64,000 nucleotides of DNA from Naasia sp. (lineage in GTDB: Bacteria > Actinomycetota > Actinomycetes > Actinomycetales > Microbacteriaceae), in contig NZ_JAODMK010000040.1 in the NCBI RefSeq assembly GCF_025465545.1, forward strand, positions 1 to 64,000, written 5' to 3'. Made by a program: the position numbers and the translations under genes. Position 1 is the first letter of the stretch, and every line of letters starts with the position of its first letter. This document shows, in pieces, positions 22,830 through 32,440 of this stretch. The notes beneath the pieces are model-generated. The model was not told the origin of the DNA, did no database searches, and saw only the letters and a list, made by a program, of their open reading frames with translations.

Positions 22830-23434
22830 AGCGCGCCCTTCGTGGACGGAACGCCGGACACCCGGGGATCGAACTCCTTCGCGGTGCGGAAGGCGCGCGC
22901 GAACGCCTTGAACTCTGCCTCGGCGATGTGGTGCGGATCGCGTCCGGCCAGGACCTGGATGTGCACGGTCAGGCCCGCCGCGAAGGTGACCGCCTCGAAG
23001 AAGTGCCGCACCATTGACCCGGTGAAGTGACCGCCGATCAGGTGGTACTCGAAGCCCTCCGGCTCGCCGCCGTGCACCAGGTACGGCCGGCCCGAGATGT
23101 CCACGACGGCGCGGGCGAGCGCCTCGTCGAGCGGCACGAGCGCGTCGCCGAATCGGGCGATGCCGGACTTGTCGCCGAGCGCCCGGCGGATGGCGGTGCC
23201 CAGCACGATCCCGGTGTCCTCGACGGTGTGGTGCACGTCGATCTGAACGTCCCCGCTCGCGGTCACGGTGAGGTCGGTCAGCGAGTGCTTCGCGAAGGCG
23301 GTGAGCATGTGGTCGAAGAACGGGACGGTCGTCGAGATGTCGGAGCGACCGCTGCCGTCGAGGTCGAGGCGCAGGTCGACGGAGGATTCGCTCGTCTCGC
23401 GCTGGAGGTGCGCGGTGCGCTGCCCGGGTGCCAT
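22826..23434 (-). CDS. hisB: Imidazoleglycerol-phosphate dehydratase
   Basis: Dehydrates imidazoleglycerol phosphate, using two manganese ions. The 202-residue protein is the monofunctional form and has both metal-binding histidine motifs, including [14 protein letters not shown]. It starts 52 bp after hisC. TAAACT (23449-23444) lies 9 nt before the ATG, so an internal promoter is possible in addition to the hisC promoter. Confidence 0.96.
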   Translation of the reverse strand: MAPGQRTAHLQRETSESSVDLRLDLDGSGRSDISTTVPFFDHMLTAFAKHSLTDLTVTASGDVQIDVHHTVEDTGIVLGTAIRRALGDKSGIARFGDALVPLDEALARAVVDISGRPYLVHGGEPEGFEYHLIGGHFTGSMVRHFFEAVTFAAGLTVHIQVLAGRDPHHIAEAEFKAFARAFRTAKEFDPRVSGVPSTKGAL

Positions 23435-23486
23435 GATTCGCCCAGTTTACGAGGACGGAGGGCGCCGTCGGTCGCCCCCGAAAGAG

Positions 23487-24575
23487 TCAGGCCCCCGCGC
23501 CGTCTCCGAGGCTCGCCAGGGCGGCGAGGAACTCGGTGGTCTCCACCTCGGTCCCGGCGCTGACGCGGAGGGTGCCCGGGATGCCCAGGTTGCGCACCAG
23601 CACCTCCCTGTCGAGCAGCTCTGCCCACGTGCGGGCGGGGTCGGCCACACCTCCGAACAGCACGAAGTTCGCGGAGCTGCGCCACGGCGAGTAGCCCAGC
23701 CCGGGGAGCTCGGCGACGATGCGGTCGCGCTGCTCCTTGATCTCATCGACCCCCGCGAGCAGCTCATCGGCGTGGCCGAGAGCCGCGATGGCGGCCGCCT
23801 GGGTCAGCGCCGACAGGTGGTAGGGCAGCCGGACGAGGCGCAGGGCGTCCGCGACCGCGGGATCGGCGGCGAGGTAGCCCACCCGGGCCCCGGCGAAGGC
23901 GAAGGCCTTGCTCATCGTGCGGGACACCAGCAGCCGCTCGCGTCCGGGCAGCAGGGTGAGGGCGTTGTCCTCATCCGTCGGCATGAACTCGGCGTATGCG
24001 GCGTCGACGAAGACCATGCCGTCCGTCGCCGCGTACGCGGCCTCGATGACATCGAGGCCGAGCGGGGTGCCGGTCGGGTTGTTCGGTCCGCAGAGGAACA
24101 CGAGGTCGGGGCGCGTTCGCTCGATCTCCGCGACGACCGTCTCCGCTGACAGCTCGAACTCGGCGTCACGCCGGCCGTCGATCCATCGGGTGCCGGTGCC
24201 CGCGGCCAGGATCGAGTGCATGGAGTACGTGGGCGGGAAGCCGAGCACGCTGCGTCCGGGCCCCCCGAAGGCCTGCAGGACCTGCTGGATGACCTCGTTC
24301 GAGCCGTTGCCGGCCCACACCTGGTCCGCGCTGACGCCGTGCCCGAGGTAGCCGGCGAGGCGCTCGCGGAGCACCGTGAACTCCCGGTCGGGATAGCGGT
24401 GGATCGTCCTGACCGCCTCGGCGATCGCGGCCACGATGTCCTGCGCCACGTCGTCGGGCACCCCATGGGTGTTCTCGTTGACGTTCAGGGCGATGCGCAC
24501 GCTGCGCTGCGGAGCGCCGTAGGGCTCGCGCCCGCGGAGGTCGTCCCGGATCGGCAGGTCGGCGAGCGAAGTCAC
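23487..24575 (-). CDS. hisC: Histidinol-phosphate aminotransferase
   Basis: Class I/II PLP aminotransferase making histidinol phosphate. The 362-residue protein has the PLP lysine K223 in SRTMSKAFAFAGARVG and CGPNNPTGTPL at 162-172. It is the first gene of hisC-B-H-A-sseB. TAAACT (24587-24582) ends 6 nt before the GTG start, predicting a leaderless transcript. Confidence 0.96.
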   Translation of the reverse strand: MTSLADLPIRDDLRGREPYGAPQRSVRIALNVNENTHGVPDDVAQDIVAAIAEAVRTIHRYPDREFTVLRERLAGYLGHGVSADQVWAGNGSNEVIQQVLQAFGGPGRSVLGFPPTYSMHSILAAGTGTRWIDGRRDAEFELSAETVVAEIERTRPDLVFLCGPNNPTGTPLGLDVIEAAYAATDGMVFVDAAYAEFMPTDEDNALTLLPGRERLLVSRTMSKAFAFAGARVGYLAADPAVADALRLVRLPYHLSALTQAAAIAALGHADELLAGVDEIKEQRDRIVAELPGLGYSPWRSSANFVLFGGVADPARTWAELLDREVLVRNLGIPGTLRVSAGTEVETTEFLAALASLGDGAGA

Positions 24576-24619
24576 CGCACGAGTTTAGGGCCGAGCACGG
24601 AGCCGCTTCGAGCGATGCC

Positions 24620-24958
24620 TCAGTCGACGTACCGGGCGGGGATGGCGAGCGACTGACCGGGAACGACGGACTGGTCGGCGAGGCTGTTGAGCCGCGAGAT
24701 GTCGACGATGACGTCGCGCGGGTCCTGGTCGGGCGCGATGCGCTCGGCGATGCTCCACAGCGACTCGCCGGCACTCACCGTGACCGTCCGGTACGAGGCG
24801 CTGACCACCTCGGAACCCGCCATGGCAGGGGTGGAGACGGACGCGAGCACGATGCCGATCACGATGGGCGCCGCGGCGAGACCGCCGAACACCGCGCGAC
24901 CGCGGCGGGTGAGGCGCAGGGCTGGGCGCTGTGCCGGAATGATGCTGATGCTGCTCAC
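24620..24958 (-). CDS. LysM-domain membrane protein, probable SOS-controlled division factor
   Basis: A 112-residue protein with a basic N-terminus, one membrane or signal segment (about residues 22-47, ending in AMA) and a LysM peptidoglycan-binding domain (about 56-108, [16 protein letters not shown]). It is divergent from lexA and a LexA box lies at its promoter. LysM proteins beside lexA in actinobacteria (Rv2719c in M. tuberculosis) and YneA in Bacillus act on septation during DNA damage; the same role is inferred here from context and architecture. The GTG start has AGGAGG 5 nt upstream. Confidence 0.85.
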   Translation of the reverse strand: MSSISIIPAQRPALRLTRRGRAVFGGLAAAPIVIGIVLASVSTPAMAGSEVVSASYRTVTVSAGESLWSIAERIAPDQDPRDVIVDISRLNSLADQSVVPGQSLAIPARYVD

Positions 24959-25021
24959 GATGTCCTCCTCGAGACCCCGGGTGCGGCGCTCGGCCGGGAG
25001 CGCCGCACTCGAAGGTGTGTA

Positions 25022-25037
25022 TCGAATCTATCTTCGA
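25022..25037. promoter_or_regulatory. LexA box in the lysM-lexA intergenic region
   Basis: TCGAATCTATCTTCGA fits the actinobacterial SOS box TCGAAC-N4-GTTCGA with both TCGAA half-sites perfect. It lies 64 bp upstream of the LysM gene start, between a TTCGAC and a downstream TA-rich hexamer on the minus strand, where bound LexA would block transcription. Confidence 0.8.
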
Positions 25038-25086
25038 ATGTCGAACATCGCAAGATCCGGTTTCCGCGGGCTGTTTGCGGGTCTAT

Positions 25087-25102
25087 TCGAAGACACGCTC
25101 GA
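25087..25102. promoter_or_regulatory. Second, weaker LexA-box-like site
   Basis: TCGAAGACACGCTCGA has one perfect half-site and one with a single mismatch. It ends 8 bp before the -35 of the lexA promoter, a suitable place for autorepression. Confidence 0.5.
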
Positions 25103-25110
25103 ACGAACCG

Positions 25111-25139
25111 TTGTCGCGGACCCCGAATCTGGATACAGT
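25111..25139 (+). promoter_or_regulatory. lexA promoter
   Basis: TTGTCG (25111-25116) and TACAGT (25134-25139) are 17 bp apart, giving a leader of about 70 nt before the lexA ATG. Confidence 0.6.
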
Positions 25140-25214
25140 TTCGATGTTCGCCGCAAGGCAACCAGCAACCACCGACATCGCAACCACGAGTCGGTCGACC
25201 GGGGGGAAACGGCG

Positions 25215-25883
25215 ATGAGCGCGGAGCGCAGCGGCACGAGGCGACGAACGAGCCTGAGCGACAAGCAGCAGGCGATCCTCGAGGTGATCGCCCGGTCGGT
25301 CGCCTCCCGTGGCTATCCGCCGAGCATGCGCGAGATCGGCGACGCCGTCGGTCTGTCGTCCCTCTCGAGCGTCACCCACCAGCTGAACCAGCTCGAGCTC
25401 TCCGGCTACCTGCGTCGCGATCCCAACCGGCCCCGGGCGCTGGAGATCCTGATCGACGTGCCGCTGTCGGGCACCGATGACGCTGCCGAGAACTCCACGC
25501 CGGTCGGCGACGCCGCCATGGTCCCCCTGGTCGGGCGCATCGCGGCCGGCATCCCGATCACCGCGGACCAGCAGGTCGAGGAGGTGTTCCCCCTCCCCCG
25601 TCAGCTCGTCGGCAAGGGCGAGCTCTTCATGCTCAAGGTGGTGGGCGAGTCGATGATCGACGCCGCCATCTGCGACGGCGACTGGGTCGTCGTGCGCACG
25701 CAGCGCACGGCCGAGAACGGCGAGATCGTCGCGGCGATGCTCGACGGCGAGGCCACCATCAAGGTGTTCCGCCAGCGCGACGGGCACACCTGGCTGCTGC
25801 CGCGCAACAGTGCGTTCGAGCCGATCCTGGGCGACGAGGCCGAGCTGCTCGGCAAGGTCGTCGCCGTCCTCCGCTCTCTCTGA
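25215..25883 (+). CDS. lexA: LexA repressor
   Basis: SOS regulator that cleaves itself when stimulated by RecA filaments. The 222-residue protein has the winged-helix domain (about 14-80, [20 protein letters not shown]), cleavage site A111-G112 in RIAAGIPI, and the catalytic dyad S146 (VVGESMID) and K183 (ATIKVF). ATG 25215 follows a GGGGGGAAAC purine stretch; a longer frame upstream crosses the promoter and LexA sites. One strong and one weak LexA box lie upstream. Confidence 0.97.
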   Translation: MSAERSGTRRRTSLSDKQQAILEVIARSVASRGYPPSMREIGDAVGLSSLSSVTHQLNQLELSGYLRRDPNRPRALEILIDVPLSGTDDAAENSTPVGDAAMVPLVGRIAAGIPITADQQVEEVFPLPRQLVGKGELFMLKVVGESMIDAAICDGDWVVVRTQRTAENGEIVAAMLDGEATIKVFRQRDGHTWLLPRNSAFEPILGDEAELLGKVVAVLRSL

Positions 25884-25891
25884 CCCGTCAC

Positions 25892-25959
25892 CCCAGGTGC
25901 CCGTTCCGGCGGGAAGTGCCCGCTAGAAGGGTCACTTTCCGCCGGAACGGGCACCTGGG
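25892..25959. terminator. 27-bp inverted repeat between convergent lexA and hflX
   Basis: The arms 25892-25918 and 25933-25959 pair over 27 bp with a single G-U wobble and a 14-nt loop. It starts 8 bp after the lexA stop and ends 7 bp before the hflX stop, so it can act as a terminator for both strands. The stem is far longer than an ordinary terminator needs. Confidence 0.75.
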
Positions 25960-25966
25960 ACAGATG

Positions 25967-27520
25967 TCAGGACGCGATTCCGCCGGAGGCCACCAGGTAC
26001 GGCGCCAGCAGCGCCCTCTCCTCCGGCCCGACGAGGGCATGCACGCGGGTGCCGGTCTCCTCGTAGCCGAGTTCGAGCACCTTGCCGCGTTCGTGCAGGA
26101 CCGCGACCAGGTCCCCGCGGTCATAGGGGATCACCGCGTCCACGTCGAGCTGCGGGGTGGGCAGCAGGTCGGAGAGCCGCGCGAGCAGCTCCTCCATCCC
26201 CTCGCCGGTGCGGGCCGAGACGAAGATCGAGTCGGGCTCGAGGCCGCGCAGCACGAGCCGCTCGTCGGGTCCCGCGAGATCGGCCTTGTTGAAGACCACC
26301 AGCTCGGGGATGCCGCGCGCGCCGACCTCGCCGATCACGTTCCGCACCGTCGTGAGCTGAGCCGCCGGATCGGGGTGGGACGCGTCGACCACGTGCAGCA
26401 GCACGTCGGCGTCCGCCGTCTCCTCGAGGGTGGAGCGGAACGCCTCGACCAGCTGGTGCGGCAGGTTGCGCACGAAGCCCACCGTGTCGGTCAGGGTGAA
26501 GAGGCGGCCATCCTGCGTCTCGTAGCGGCGCACGGTGGCATCCAGCGTGGCGAAGAGCGCGTTCTCCACCAGGACGCCCGCGCGGGTGATCCGGTTGAGC
26601 AGCGACGACTTGCCGGCGTTCGTGTAGCCCACGATGGCGACGGAGGGCACCGCGTTGCGGCGACGGTTGGCGCGCTTGGCCTCGCGGGCCGGCTTCATGT
26701 CCTTGATCTGCTTGCGCAGGCGGGCCATCCGGGAGTGGATGCGGCGGCGGTCGAGCTCGATCTTCGTCTCACCGGGGCCGCGCGAGCCCATTCCGGCGCC
26801 GGCGCCGCCCACCTGGCCACCGGCCTGGCGAGACATCGAGTCACCCCAGCCGCGCAGGCGCGGGAGGAGGTATTCGAGCTGTGCGAGCTCGACCTGGGCC
26901 TTGCCCTCGCGGCTCTTGGCGTGCTGACTGAAGATGTCGAGGATCACCGCGGTGCGGTCGATGACCTTCACCCCGACGACGTCCTCGAGGGCACGCCGCT
27001 GGCTGGGGGCGAGCTCGGTGTCCGCCACCACGGTGTCGGCGCCGAGCGCGCGAACGCGGTCGCGCAGCTCGATGGCCTTGCCGCTGCCGAGATAGGTGCT
27101 GGGGTCAGGCGTCGCCCGCTTCTGCAGCAGGCCGTCGAGCACCACCGCCCCGGCCGTCTCGGCCAGCGCGGACAGCTCCCGCATCGAGTTCTCGGCGTCG
27201 GGAAGGCCGCCCTGCGGGTGCACGCCGATCAGCACGACGCGCTCGAGGCGCAGCTGCCGGTACTCGACCTCGGTGACGTCTTCGAGCTCGGTGGAGAGCC
27301 CGCTGACCCGGCGCAGCGCCTGACGCTCCTCGAGGTCGAGCTGCTCGCCGTCGGCGTTGTCCGCCGGCGCGGGCTGGGGTGCGGCGCCCGCCGCCGTGGC
27401 AGGGAAGAGGGCGTAGTCGGCGGACCGGCGGTCGGCTGCGGCGAGCACGCGGGCGACGACGTCGTCCGTGTTCGTCTGCGCGTCGTCGCGCTCCGGCAGT
27501 CCCGTGTCGGTCGTATCCAT
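25967..27520 (-). CDS. hflX: HflX-type ribosome-associated GTPase
   Basis: GTPase that binds and can rescue or split stalled ribosomes. The 517-residue protein has the HflX-specific glycine-rich segment ending GSRGPGETKIE (245-255), P-loop GYTNAGKS (298-305), DTVGFVRNLPHQLVEAF as switch II region and NKAD for guanine. ATG 27520 was preferred over an ATG eight codons upstream because TACTCT (27535-27530) overlaps the latter and would place the transcript start near 27520. The acidic N-terminal 60 residues are family-variable. Confidence 0.95.
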   Translation of the reverse strand: MDTTDTGLPERDDAQTNTDDVVARVLAAADRRSADYALFPATAAGAAPQPAPADNADGEQLDLEERQALRRVSGLSTELEDVTEVEYRQLRLERVVLIGVHPQGGLPDAENSMRELSALAETAGAVVLDGLLQKRATPDPSTYLGSGKAIELRDRVRALGADTVVADTELAPSQRRALEDVVGVKVIDRTAVILDIFSQHAKSREGKAQVELAQLEYLLPRLRGWGDSMSRQAGGQVGGAGAGMGSRGPGETKIELDRRRIHSRMARLRKQIKDMKPAREAKRANRRRNAVPSVAIVGYTNAGKSSLLNRITRAGVLVENALFATLDATVRRYETQDGRLFTLTDTVGFVRNLPHQLVEAFRSTLEETADADVLLHVVDASHPDPAAQLTTVRNVIGEVGARGIPELVVFNKADLAGPDERLVLRGLEPDSIFVSARTGEGMEELLARLSDLLPTPQLDVDAVIPYDRGDLVAVLHERGKVLELGYEETGTRVHALVGPEERALLAPYLVASGGIAS

Positions 27521-27613
27521 TGAGGTCAAGAGTATTGGTTCCATCCGTTATGTTTCCTGCATGGGACGCCCTGTGCACCGCGCCCCCGAATCCGTAGGAT
27601 CCGCGGGAGCGAG

Positions 27614-28240
27614 ATGAGCAGCAGTCACTACTTCTCCGCCGAGCCCGAGGGTGAGCTGCGTCCCCGGCGGATCGCGGTGCGACTCGCGGGACTCGATCTC
27701 GAGGTGACGACGGCGGGCGGGGTGTTCAGTCCCGAACACCTCGACACCGGCACGCGCGTGCTCCTCGACGCGGTTCCCGACCCCGCCCCCGCCGGCGACC
27801 TGCTGGACGTCGGCTGCGGCTGGGGGCCCATCGCGCTGTCGCTCGCGCTGTCCTCTCCCGGCGCCACCGTGTGGGCGGTGGACGTCAACGAGAGGGCTCT
27901 CGAACTCACGCGCCGCAATGCCGCCGAGTTGGGCCTCACCAATGTGAACGCCGTGCTGCCCGCGGATGTTCCCGCGGAGGTGCGCTTCCGCACCATCTGG
28001 AGCAATCCGCCGATCCGAGTGGGCAAGGCTGAGCTGCACGCCCTGCTCACCGCCTGGCTGCCCCGGCTGGCCCCCGCCGGCGACGCGTGGCTCGTGGTGT
28101 CCCGCAATCTGGGCGCGGATTCGCTGCTGCGCTGGCTCGGCGAGGAGCTTCCCGCGCTGAATTCGGAGCGGGTCGCGACCGACAAGGGCTTCCGCGTGAT
28201 CCGGGTAGGGCCCGTCCCCCAGCAGGCAGAACGAGCTTGA
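27614..28240 (+). CDS. RsmC/RsmD-like class I SAM methyltransferase
   Basis: A 208-residue methyltransferase, probably acting on a guanine N2 in 16S rRNA as for RsmC-type enzymes. It has the SAM-binding motif LLDVGCGWGPIAL (about 63-75), an acidic VDVN at motif II, and the catalytic SNPPIRVGK (about 128-136) where RsmC proteins have NPPF. It is divergent from hflX. The stop codon lies within an intergenic repeat element that continues downstream. Confidence 0.85.
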   Translation: MSSSHYFSAEPEGELRPRRIAVRLAGLDLEVTTAGGVFSPEHLDTGTRVLLDAVPDPAPAGDLLDVGCGWGPIALSLALSSPGATVWAVDVNERALELTRRNAAELGLTNVNAVLPADVPAEVRFRTIWSNPPIRVGKAELHALLTAWLPRLAPAGDAWLVVSRNLGADSLLRWLGEELPALNSERVATDKGFRVIRVGPVPQQAERA

Positions 28241-28296
28241 GCAGGCGGAAACGCGCGCATACGGCGCGTGGACGCCTTTCTCCCTGCTGAGGGAGA
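28237..28296. repeat. Intergenic AGCAGGC palindrome, copy i
   Basis: Contains TTGAGCAGGCGGAAACGCG (28237-28255) facing a near-complementary segment ending CCCTGCTGA, plus a 7-bp TCTCCCT/AGGGAGA hairpin (28279-28296). It lies between convergent genes and may end both transcripts. The same core occurs at 48331-48408 and 55795-55865. Confidence 0.55.
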
Positions 28297-28307
28297 GTGC
28301 GGGGCCG

Positions 28308-28832
28308 TCAGGAGGCGCTGTCGACCGGATTCGGGGCGTCGGGAGCGAGCAGCCGGATCGAGCCGATCGTCGCCTCCAGCACCAGGACGCCGTCGGTGAG
28401 CCGGAAGTCCTGAACCGTCACGCCTTCCGCGATGGTGTTCACGGCCGCCTGCACCGCGACCCGCACCAGCGGGTCCGGAACTCCTGCGGTCACCTCGACC
28501 ACGCCCGTCGGGACGCCGGAGCGCTCGATCCCCTCGTTCACCTGCGAGAGGAGGAAGGGCACCAGCCGGTGGGCGGGCAGGCCGCGCGCGTGCGCGGTGA
28601 GGGCGAAGGTCGCGACGCCGTCCTCGAAGCCGGTGAAGGCGGCCGCCACCGCAACGGATCCTGCTGCCGCCAGGGCGAGCGCGAACAGGAACGAGTCGGT
28701 GTGCAGCGCGCGCAGATCCACGTCGGCGAAGACCGTTGAGCCCTCGCAGCGGAGCGACTGCACCAGTGCGGGAAGCGGGGAGCGCAGGGTGCCCAGCCGG
28801 ACGGCTTCGTCGAACGGCAGCTCGATTCTCAT
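28308..28832 (-). CDS. Conserved-looking protein of unknown function
   Basis: A 174-residue, Ala/Val-rich protein without recognised motif. Hydrophobic stretches near 47-66 are short and mixed with charged residues, so it is more likely soluble than membrane-bound. The ATG lies 12 bp after the dapF stop, so it is probably co-transcribed with dapF and miaA. Codon use and GC content resemble the neighbours. I do not recognise the family. Confidence 0.65.
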   Translation of the reverse strand: MRIELPFDEAVRLGTLRSPLPALVQSLRCEGSTVFADVDLRALHTDSFLFALALAAAGSVAVAAAFTGFEDGVATFALTAHARGLPAHRLVPFLLSQVNEGIERSGVPTGVVEVTAGVPDPLVRVAVQAAVNTIAEGVTVQDFRLTDGVLVLEATIGSIRLLAPDAPNPVDSAS

Positions 28833-28844
28833 CGGGCGTCGCCG

Positions 28845-29720
28845 CTAGATCTCGAGGGTTCCGCTGAACACCAGCTCGGCCGGTCCGCTGAGGGACACGT
28901 GCTCGCCCTCCTCGGTGGGGAACATGCGCACGCCGACGACGCCGCCCGCCACCTCGACCCGCCAGGAGTTGGGTGCCCCCGCGCCGGCCCAGTGCCGGGT
29001 GGCCAGCGCGGCCGCAGCTGCTCCCGTGCCGCAGGAGAGCGTCTCGCCACTGCCGCGCTCGTGCACCCGCATGCGGATCCTGCCGACGCCGTCCTGCACC
29101 AGGGGGTCGCGGGGCAGCACGAGCTCCACATTCGCTCCCTCGGGGGGCGCAGGGTCGATCACGGGGATGAAGGTGAGGTCGGCCGCCTCGAGCTCGGCCG
29201 TATCGGCGACCGCGAGCACGACGTGCGGGTTGGGAACGCTGATCGACACCCCCGGCCGGGCGACGGGAAGGCTGTGCACATGCACCAGGGGGTCGCCGGG
29301 CTCCAGGCGCCAGCGGCCGAGGTCCACGGAGAAGCCGCCCGCGCTGCGGGTCACGTCGCGGACTCCGCCGCGAGTGCCGATCGCGAGGGTGCCACCCTCC
29401 GGGATCTCTGCCAGGCCCTCCTCGAGCAGGAAGCGCGCGAAGACCCGGATTCCGTTGCCGCACATCTCTGCGATGCTGCCGTCCGCGTTGCGGTAGTCCA
29501 TGAACCACTCCGCGGCGGGCTCCTCGGCCAGCGCTGCCACCCCCGCATCGAGGCGGGCGGAGCGGACCGCCCGGAGGATGCCGTCCGCGCCCACGCCGAA
29601 GTGCCGGTCGCAGATCGCGGCCACCTGTTCCGGCGACAGGTCTGACTCGCCGTCGGCGTCGGCGAACAGGACGAAGTCGTTCCCGGTCCCGTGCCCCTTG
29701 GTGAAGGTGAGAGTGGCCAT
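28845..29720 (-). CDS. dapF: Diaminopimelate epimerase
   Basis: Converts LL- to meso-diaminopimelate for lysine and peptidoglycan. The 291-residue PLP-independent epimerase uses two cysteines, C87 in MCGNGIRV and C230 in LSCGTGAAA, both present. The ATG is 6 nt after TAGGGT (29732-29727), predicting its own leaderless transcript downstream of miaA. Confidence 0.96.
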   Translation of the reverse strand: MATLTFTKGHGTGNDFVLFADADGESDLSPEQVAAICDRHFGVGADGILRAVRSARLDAGVAALAEEPAAEWFMDYRNADGSIAEMCGNGIRVFARFLLEEGLAEIPEGGTLAIGTRGGVRDVTRSAGGFSVDLGRWRLEPGDPLVHVHSLPVARPGVSISVPNPHVVLAVADTAELEAADLTFIPVIDPAPPEGANVELVLPRDPLVQDGVGRIRMRVHERGSGETLSCGTGAAAAALATRHWAGAGAPNSWRVEVAGGVVGVRMFPTEEGEHVSLSGPAELVFSGTLEI

Positions 29721-29740
29721 GCTCCAACCCTAGGGCTCGC

Positions 29741-29795
29741 CGCCGAGCGCGCCGCGAGACGCCGACCGCGCCCCTTGTCCAGGGCGCGCTCGGCG
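29741..29795. repeat. Nested palindrome between miaA and dapF
   Basis: CGCCGAGCGCGCC (29741-29753) is the exact reverse complement of 29783-29795, with an inner GCGCCC/GGGCGC stem. A third related GGCGCACTCGGCG follows. It overlaps the dapF promoter region and may end the miaA transcript. Confidence 0.55.
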
Positions 29796-29843
29796 TGTGA
29801 AGGCGCACTCGGCGTTCCGGCGGCATCGCCCCACGGACGGCCC

Positions 29844-30812
29844 CTATCGAGGGACGACGGCCGAGACAGCCGCATCCACGAGGCCGGGATCGCCCGCCGG
29901 CAGCCGCACCGCGTCGCCCCATCGCGCGAACCAGGAGCGCTGGCGCCGCACATAGCGCCAGGTGAGCTGGATGGTCTCGTCCACCGCCTCCTCCAGGGAC
30001 TGCCGCCCCCGGAGCACGGCGAGGGCCTGCGCGTAGCCGATCGCCCGCCGCGCGGTCACCCCCTGCTCGAGGCCGCGGTCGCGCAGCGCCCGCACCTCGT
30101 CGAGCAGGCCGCCGGCGAACATGCCCCTGGCGCGCCCGGCCAGGACCTCCTTGAGGCCCTCCCGCCCGGAGGCCGGCACATCGAGGAGCAGCACCGTGGC
30201 GGGCCGCCACTGCCGGGACTCGTCGGGCAGGCTCGCCGAATAGGGCCGCCCGGTGAGCTGGATCACCTCGAGGGCCCGCACGACGCGTCGCCCGTTGCCG
30301 GAATCGATGGCCGCCGCGGCCTCGGCGTCACGGTCGCGCAGGCGCTGCCACAGCGTCTCGGAGCCGAGCGCGGCGAGCTCCTCCTCGAGGGCCGCGCGGA
30401 GCGCCGGGTCGGTGCCGGGGAAGCGGAAGTCGTGCAGGACCGCCGAGAGGTAGAGGCCGGAGCCGCCGACGAGGATCGGCACGGCGCCGCGCGACTGGAT
30501 GTCGGCGATCACCGCGCGGGCGTCCGCCTGGTAGTCCGCCACCGTCGAGGCCTCGCTGACCTCCAGCACGTCGAGCAGGTGATGCGGGATCCCCCGCCGC
30601 TCCTCGACCGCGAGCTTGGCCGTGCCGATGTCCATGCCTCGATAGAGCTGCATGGCGTCGGCGTTGACGATCTCGACCGGGGGGCCGCCGTGCGCGGTGA
30701 GCCGCTCGGCCAGCTCGAGGGAGAGCCCCGACTTGCCCGTGCCGGTCGGCCCCGCTATGGCGACGAGCGGCGGTGCCGTCTGCCGGCCCCCTCCGGGAGG
30801 AAGGCCGGTCAC
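29844..30812 (-). CDS. miaA: tRNA dimethylallyltransferase
   Basis: Adds the dimethylallyl group to A37 of tRNAs that read U-initial codons. The 322-residue protein has the P-loop AGPTGTGKS (20-28), the [15 protein letters not shown] substrate motif, and [14 protein letters not shown] near the C-terminus. The GTG start overlaps the miaB stop (GTGA), so the two enzymes that act in sequence on the same base are translationally coupled. Confidence 0.96.
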   Translation of the reverse strand: MTGLPPGGGRQTAPPLVAIAGPTGTGKSGLSLELAERLTAHGGPPVEIVNADAMQLYRGMDIGTAKLAVEERRGIPHHLLDVLEVSEASTVADYQADARAVIADIQSRGAVPILVGGSGLYLSAVLHDFRFPGTDPALRAALEEELAALGSETLWQRLRDRDAEAAAAIDSGNGRRVVRALEVIQLTGRPYSASLPDESRQWRPATVLLLDVPASGREGLKEVLAGRARGMFAGGLLDEVRALRDRGLEQGVTARRAIGYAQALAVLRGRQSLEEAVDETIQLTWRYVRRQRSWFARWGDAVRLPAGDPGLVDAAVSAVVPR

Positions 30813-32338
30813 CGACCGATGCGCAGACCCGGCAGGCCGAGCGACACCGGTCCCGTGGTCGCCGCCGCGGCTGCGGCTGCGGACGATGGGACGGCGCAGC
30901 TGTCGGCCTCCGCCCGGTCCCAGGCGTCTCCGGCCCGAGTGCGGGTGATGCGCAGCGGCGCCCCGGTCGGGTCGTCGGCGAGCAGATGGAAGGGAGCCGC
31001 GCGGGTGACCGTCGCGGTGACGAGGTCCCCGGGACGCGGCACGTCGGATCCGGGCGTCACCTCGAAGTGCACGAGCCGGCCGTCGCGACCGCGACCGCTG
31101 AGGCGGGCGGACGCGCTGTCCTTGCGTCCCTCCCCTGTGGCGACCAGGATCTCCACCGAACGGCCGACCTGCCGCTCGTTCTCCTCCCAGGAGATGCGCT
31201 CCTGCAGAGCCGCGAGCCGCTCGTAGCGCTCCTGCACGACCGCCTTGGGGACCTGGTCGGGCAGGGTGGCGGCCGGGGTGCCGGGCCGGATCGAGTACTG
31301 GAAGGTGAATGCGGAGCCGAAGCGCGCCGCCTCGACGACCCGCAGGGTCTCCTGGAAGTCCTCCTCGGTCTCGCCGGGGAAGCCGACGATGATGTCGGTG
31401 CTGATGGCCGCGTCGGGCATGCGGGTGCGCACGCGGTCGAGGATTCCGAGGAACTTCTCCGACCGGTAGGACCGGCGCATGGCCCGCAGGATGCGGTCGG
31501 ATCCGGATTGCAGGGGCATGTGCAGCTGCGGCATCACCGCGGGCGTCTCCGCCATCGCATCGATCACGTCATCGGTGAAGGCGGCGGGATGCGGGCTGGT
31601 GAACCGGATGCGCTGCAGGCCATCGATCGTTCCCGCTGCACGGAGGAGCTTGCCGAACGCGTGCCGGTCCCCGAACTCGACGCCGTAGGAGTTGACGTTC
31701 TGCCCGAGCAGTGTCACCTCGATGGCGCCGTCGTCGACGAGGGCCTGGATCTCGGCGAGGACGTCTCCGGGCCGCCGGTCCTTCTCCTTGCCGCGGAGGG
31801 AGGGCACGATGCAGAAGGTGCAGGTGTTGTTGCAGCCGACGGAGATGGAGACCCAGCCGCTGTAGATCGAGTCCCGCTTGGCGGGAAGCGTCGAGGGGAA
31901 GACCTCGAGCGACTCGAGGATCTCGAGCTGCGCCTCGCCGTTGTGCCGGGCGCGCTCGAGCAGGGTGGGCAGCGAGCCCATGTTGTGGGTGCCGAAGACC
32001 ACGTCGACCCATGGCGCCTTCTCCAGGATGACGTTCTTGTCCTTCTGCGCAAGGCAGCCGCCGACAGCGATCTGCATTCCCGCGTGCCGGCGCTTGACGG
32101 AGGCGAGGTGACCGAGGTTGCCATAGAGCTTGTTGTCGGCGTTCTCGCGCACGGCGCAGGTGTTGATCACCACGACGTCCGCCTCCTCGCCGTCGGCGGC
32201 GACGTAGCCTGCCGCCTCCAGCGAGCCGCTCAGCCGCTCGGAGTCGTGCACGTTCATCTGGCAGCCGAAGGTGCGGACCTCGTAGGTGCGCGGGCGCAGG
32301 ACGCCCGTCTCTTCTGCCCGCTCGACCGTCATGCTCAT
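30809..32338 (-). CDS. miaB: tRNA-2-methylthio-N6-dimethylallyladenosine synthase
   Basis: Radical SAM methylthiotransferase completing ms2i6A at position 37. The 509-residue protein has the three N-terminal cluster cysteines C26, C61 and C95 and the radical SAM triad C169, C173, C176 (CNNTCTFC). A C-terminal TRAM domain is followed by an Ala-rich tail. TACACT (32352-32347) ends 8 nt before the ATG, suggesting a very short leader. Confidence 0.96.
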   Translation of the reverse strand: MSMTVERAEETGVLRPRTYEVRTFGCQMNVHDSERLSGSLEAAGYVAADGEEADVVVINTCAVRENADNKLYGNLGHLASVKRRHAGMQIAVGGCLAQKDKNVILEKAPWVDVVFGTHNMGSLPTLLERARHNGEAQLEILESLEVFPSTLPAKRDSIYSGWVSISVGCNNTCTFCIVPSLRGKEKDRRPGDVLAEIQALVDDGAIEVTLLGQNVNSYGVEFGDRHAFGKLLRAAGTIDGLQRIRFTSPHPAAFTDDVIDAMAETPAVMPQLHMPLQSGSDRILRAMRRSYRSEKFLGILDRVRTRMPDAAISTDIIVGFPGETEEDFQETLRVVEAARFGSAFTFQYSIRPGTPAATLPDQVPKAVVQERYERLAALQERISWEENERQVGRSVEILVATGEGRKDSASARLSGRGRDGRLVHFEVTPGSDVPRPGDLVTATVTRAAPFHLLADDPTGAPLRITRTRAGDAWDRAEADSCAVPSSAAAAAAATTGPVSLGLPGLRIGR

Positions 32339-32440
32339 GATCGGCCAGTGTAATTCGGCCAGGGCTTCGCACGACGCAGAGCGCCGGACGGCAGGCGAGG
32401 CATCAGGGGTGCGGAGTGGGCAGCCGGGCAGAGGGCTGGC

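Noticed and set aside
25099-25116. Third LexA-like site overlapping the lexA -35
   Set aside because: The first half-site fits but the spacing to the next half is one base too long and the second half is poor.
27628-30210. 860-codon minus-strand open frame
   Set aside because: It overlaps dapF, the unknown protein, and opposes the methyltransferase in the wrong frame; it is a by-product of GC-rich codon use.
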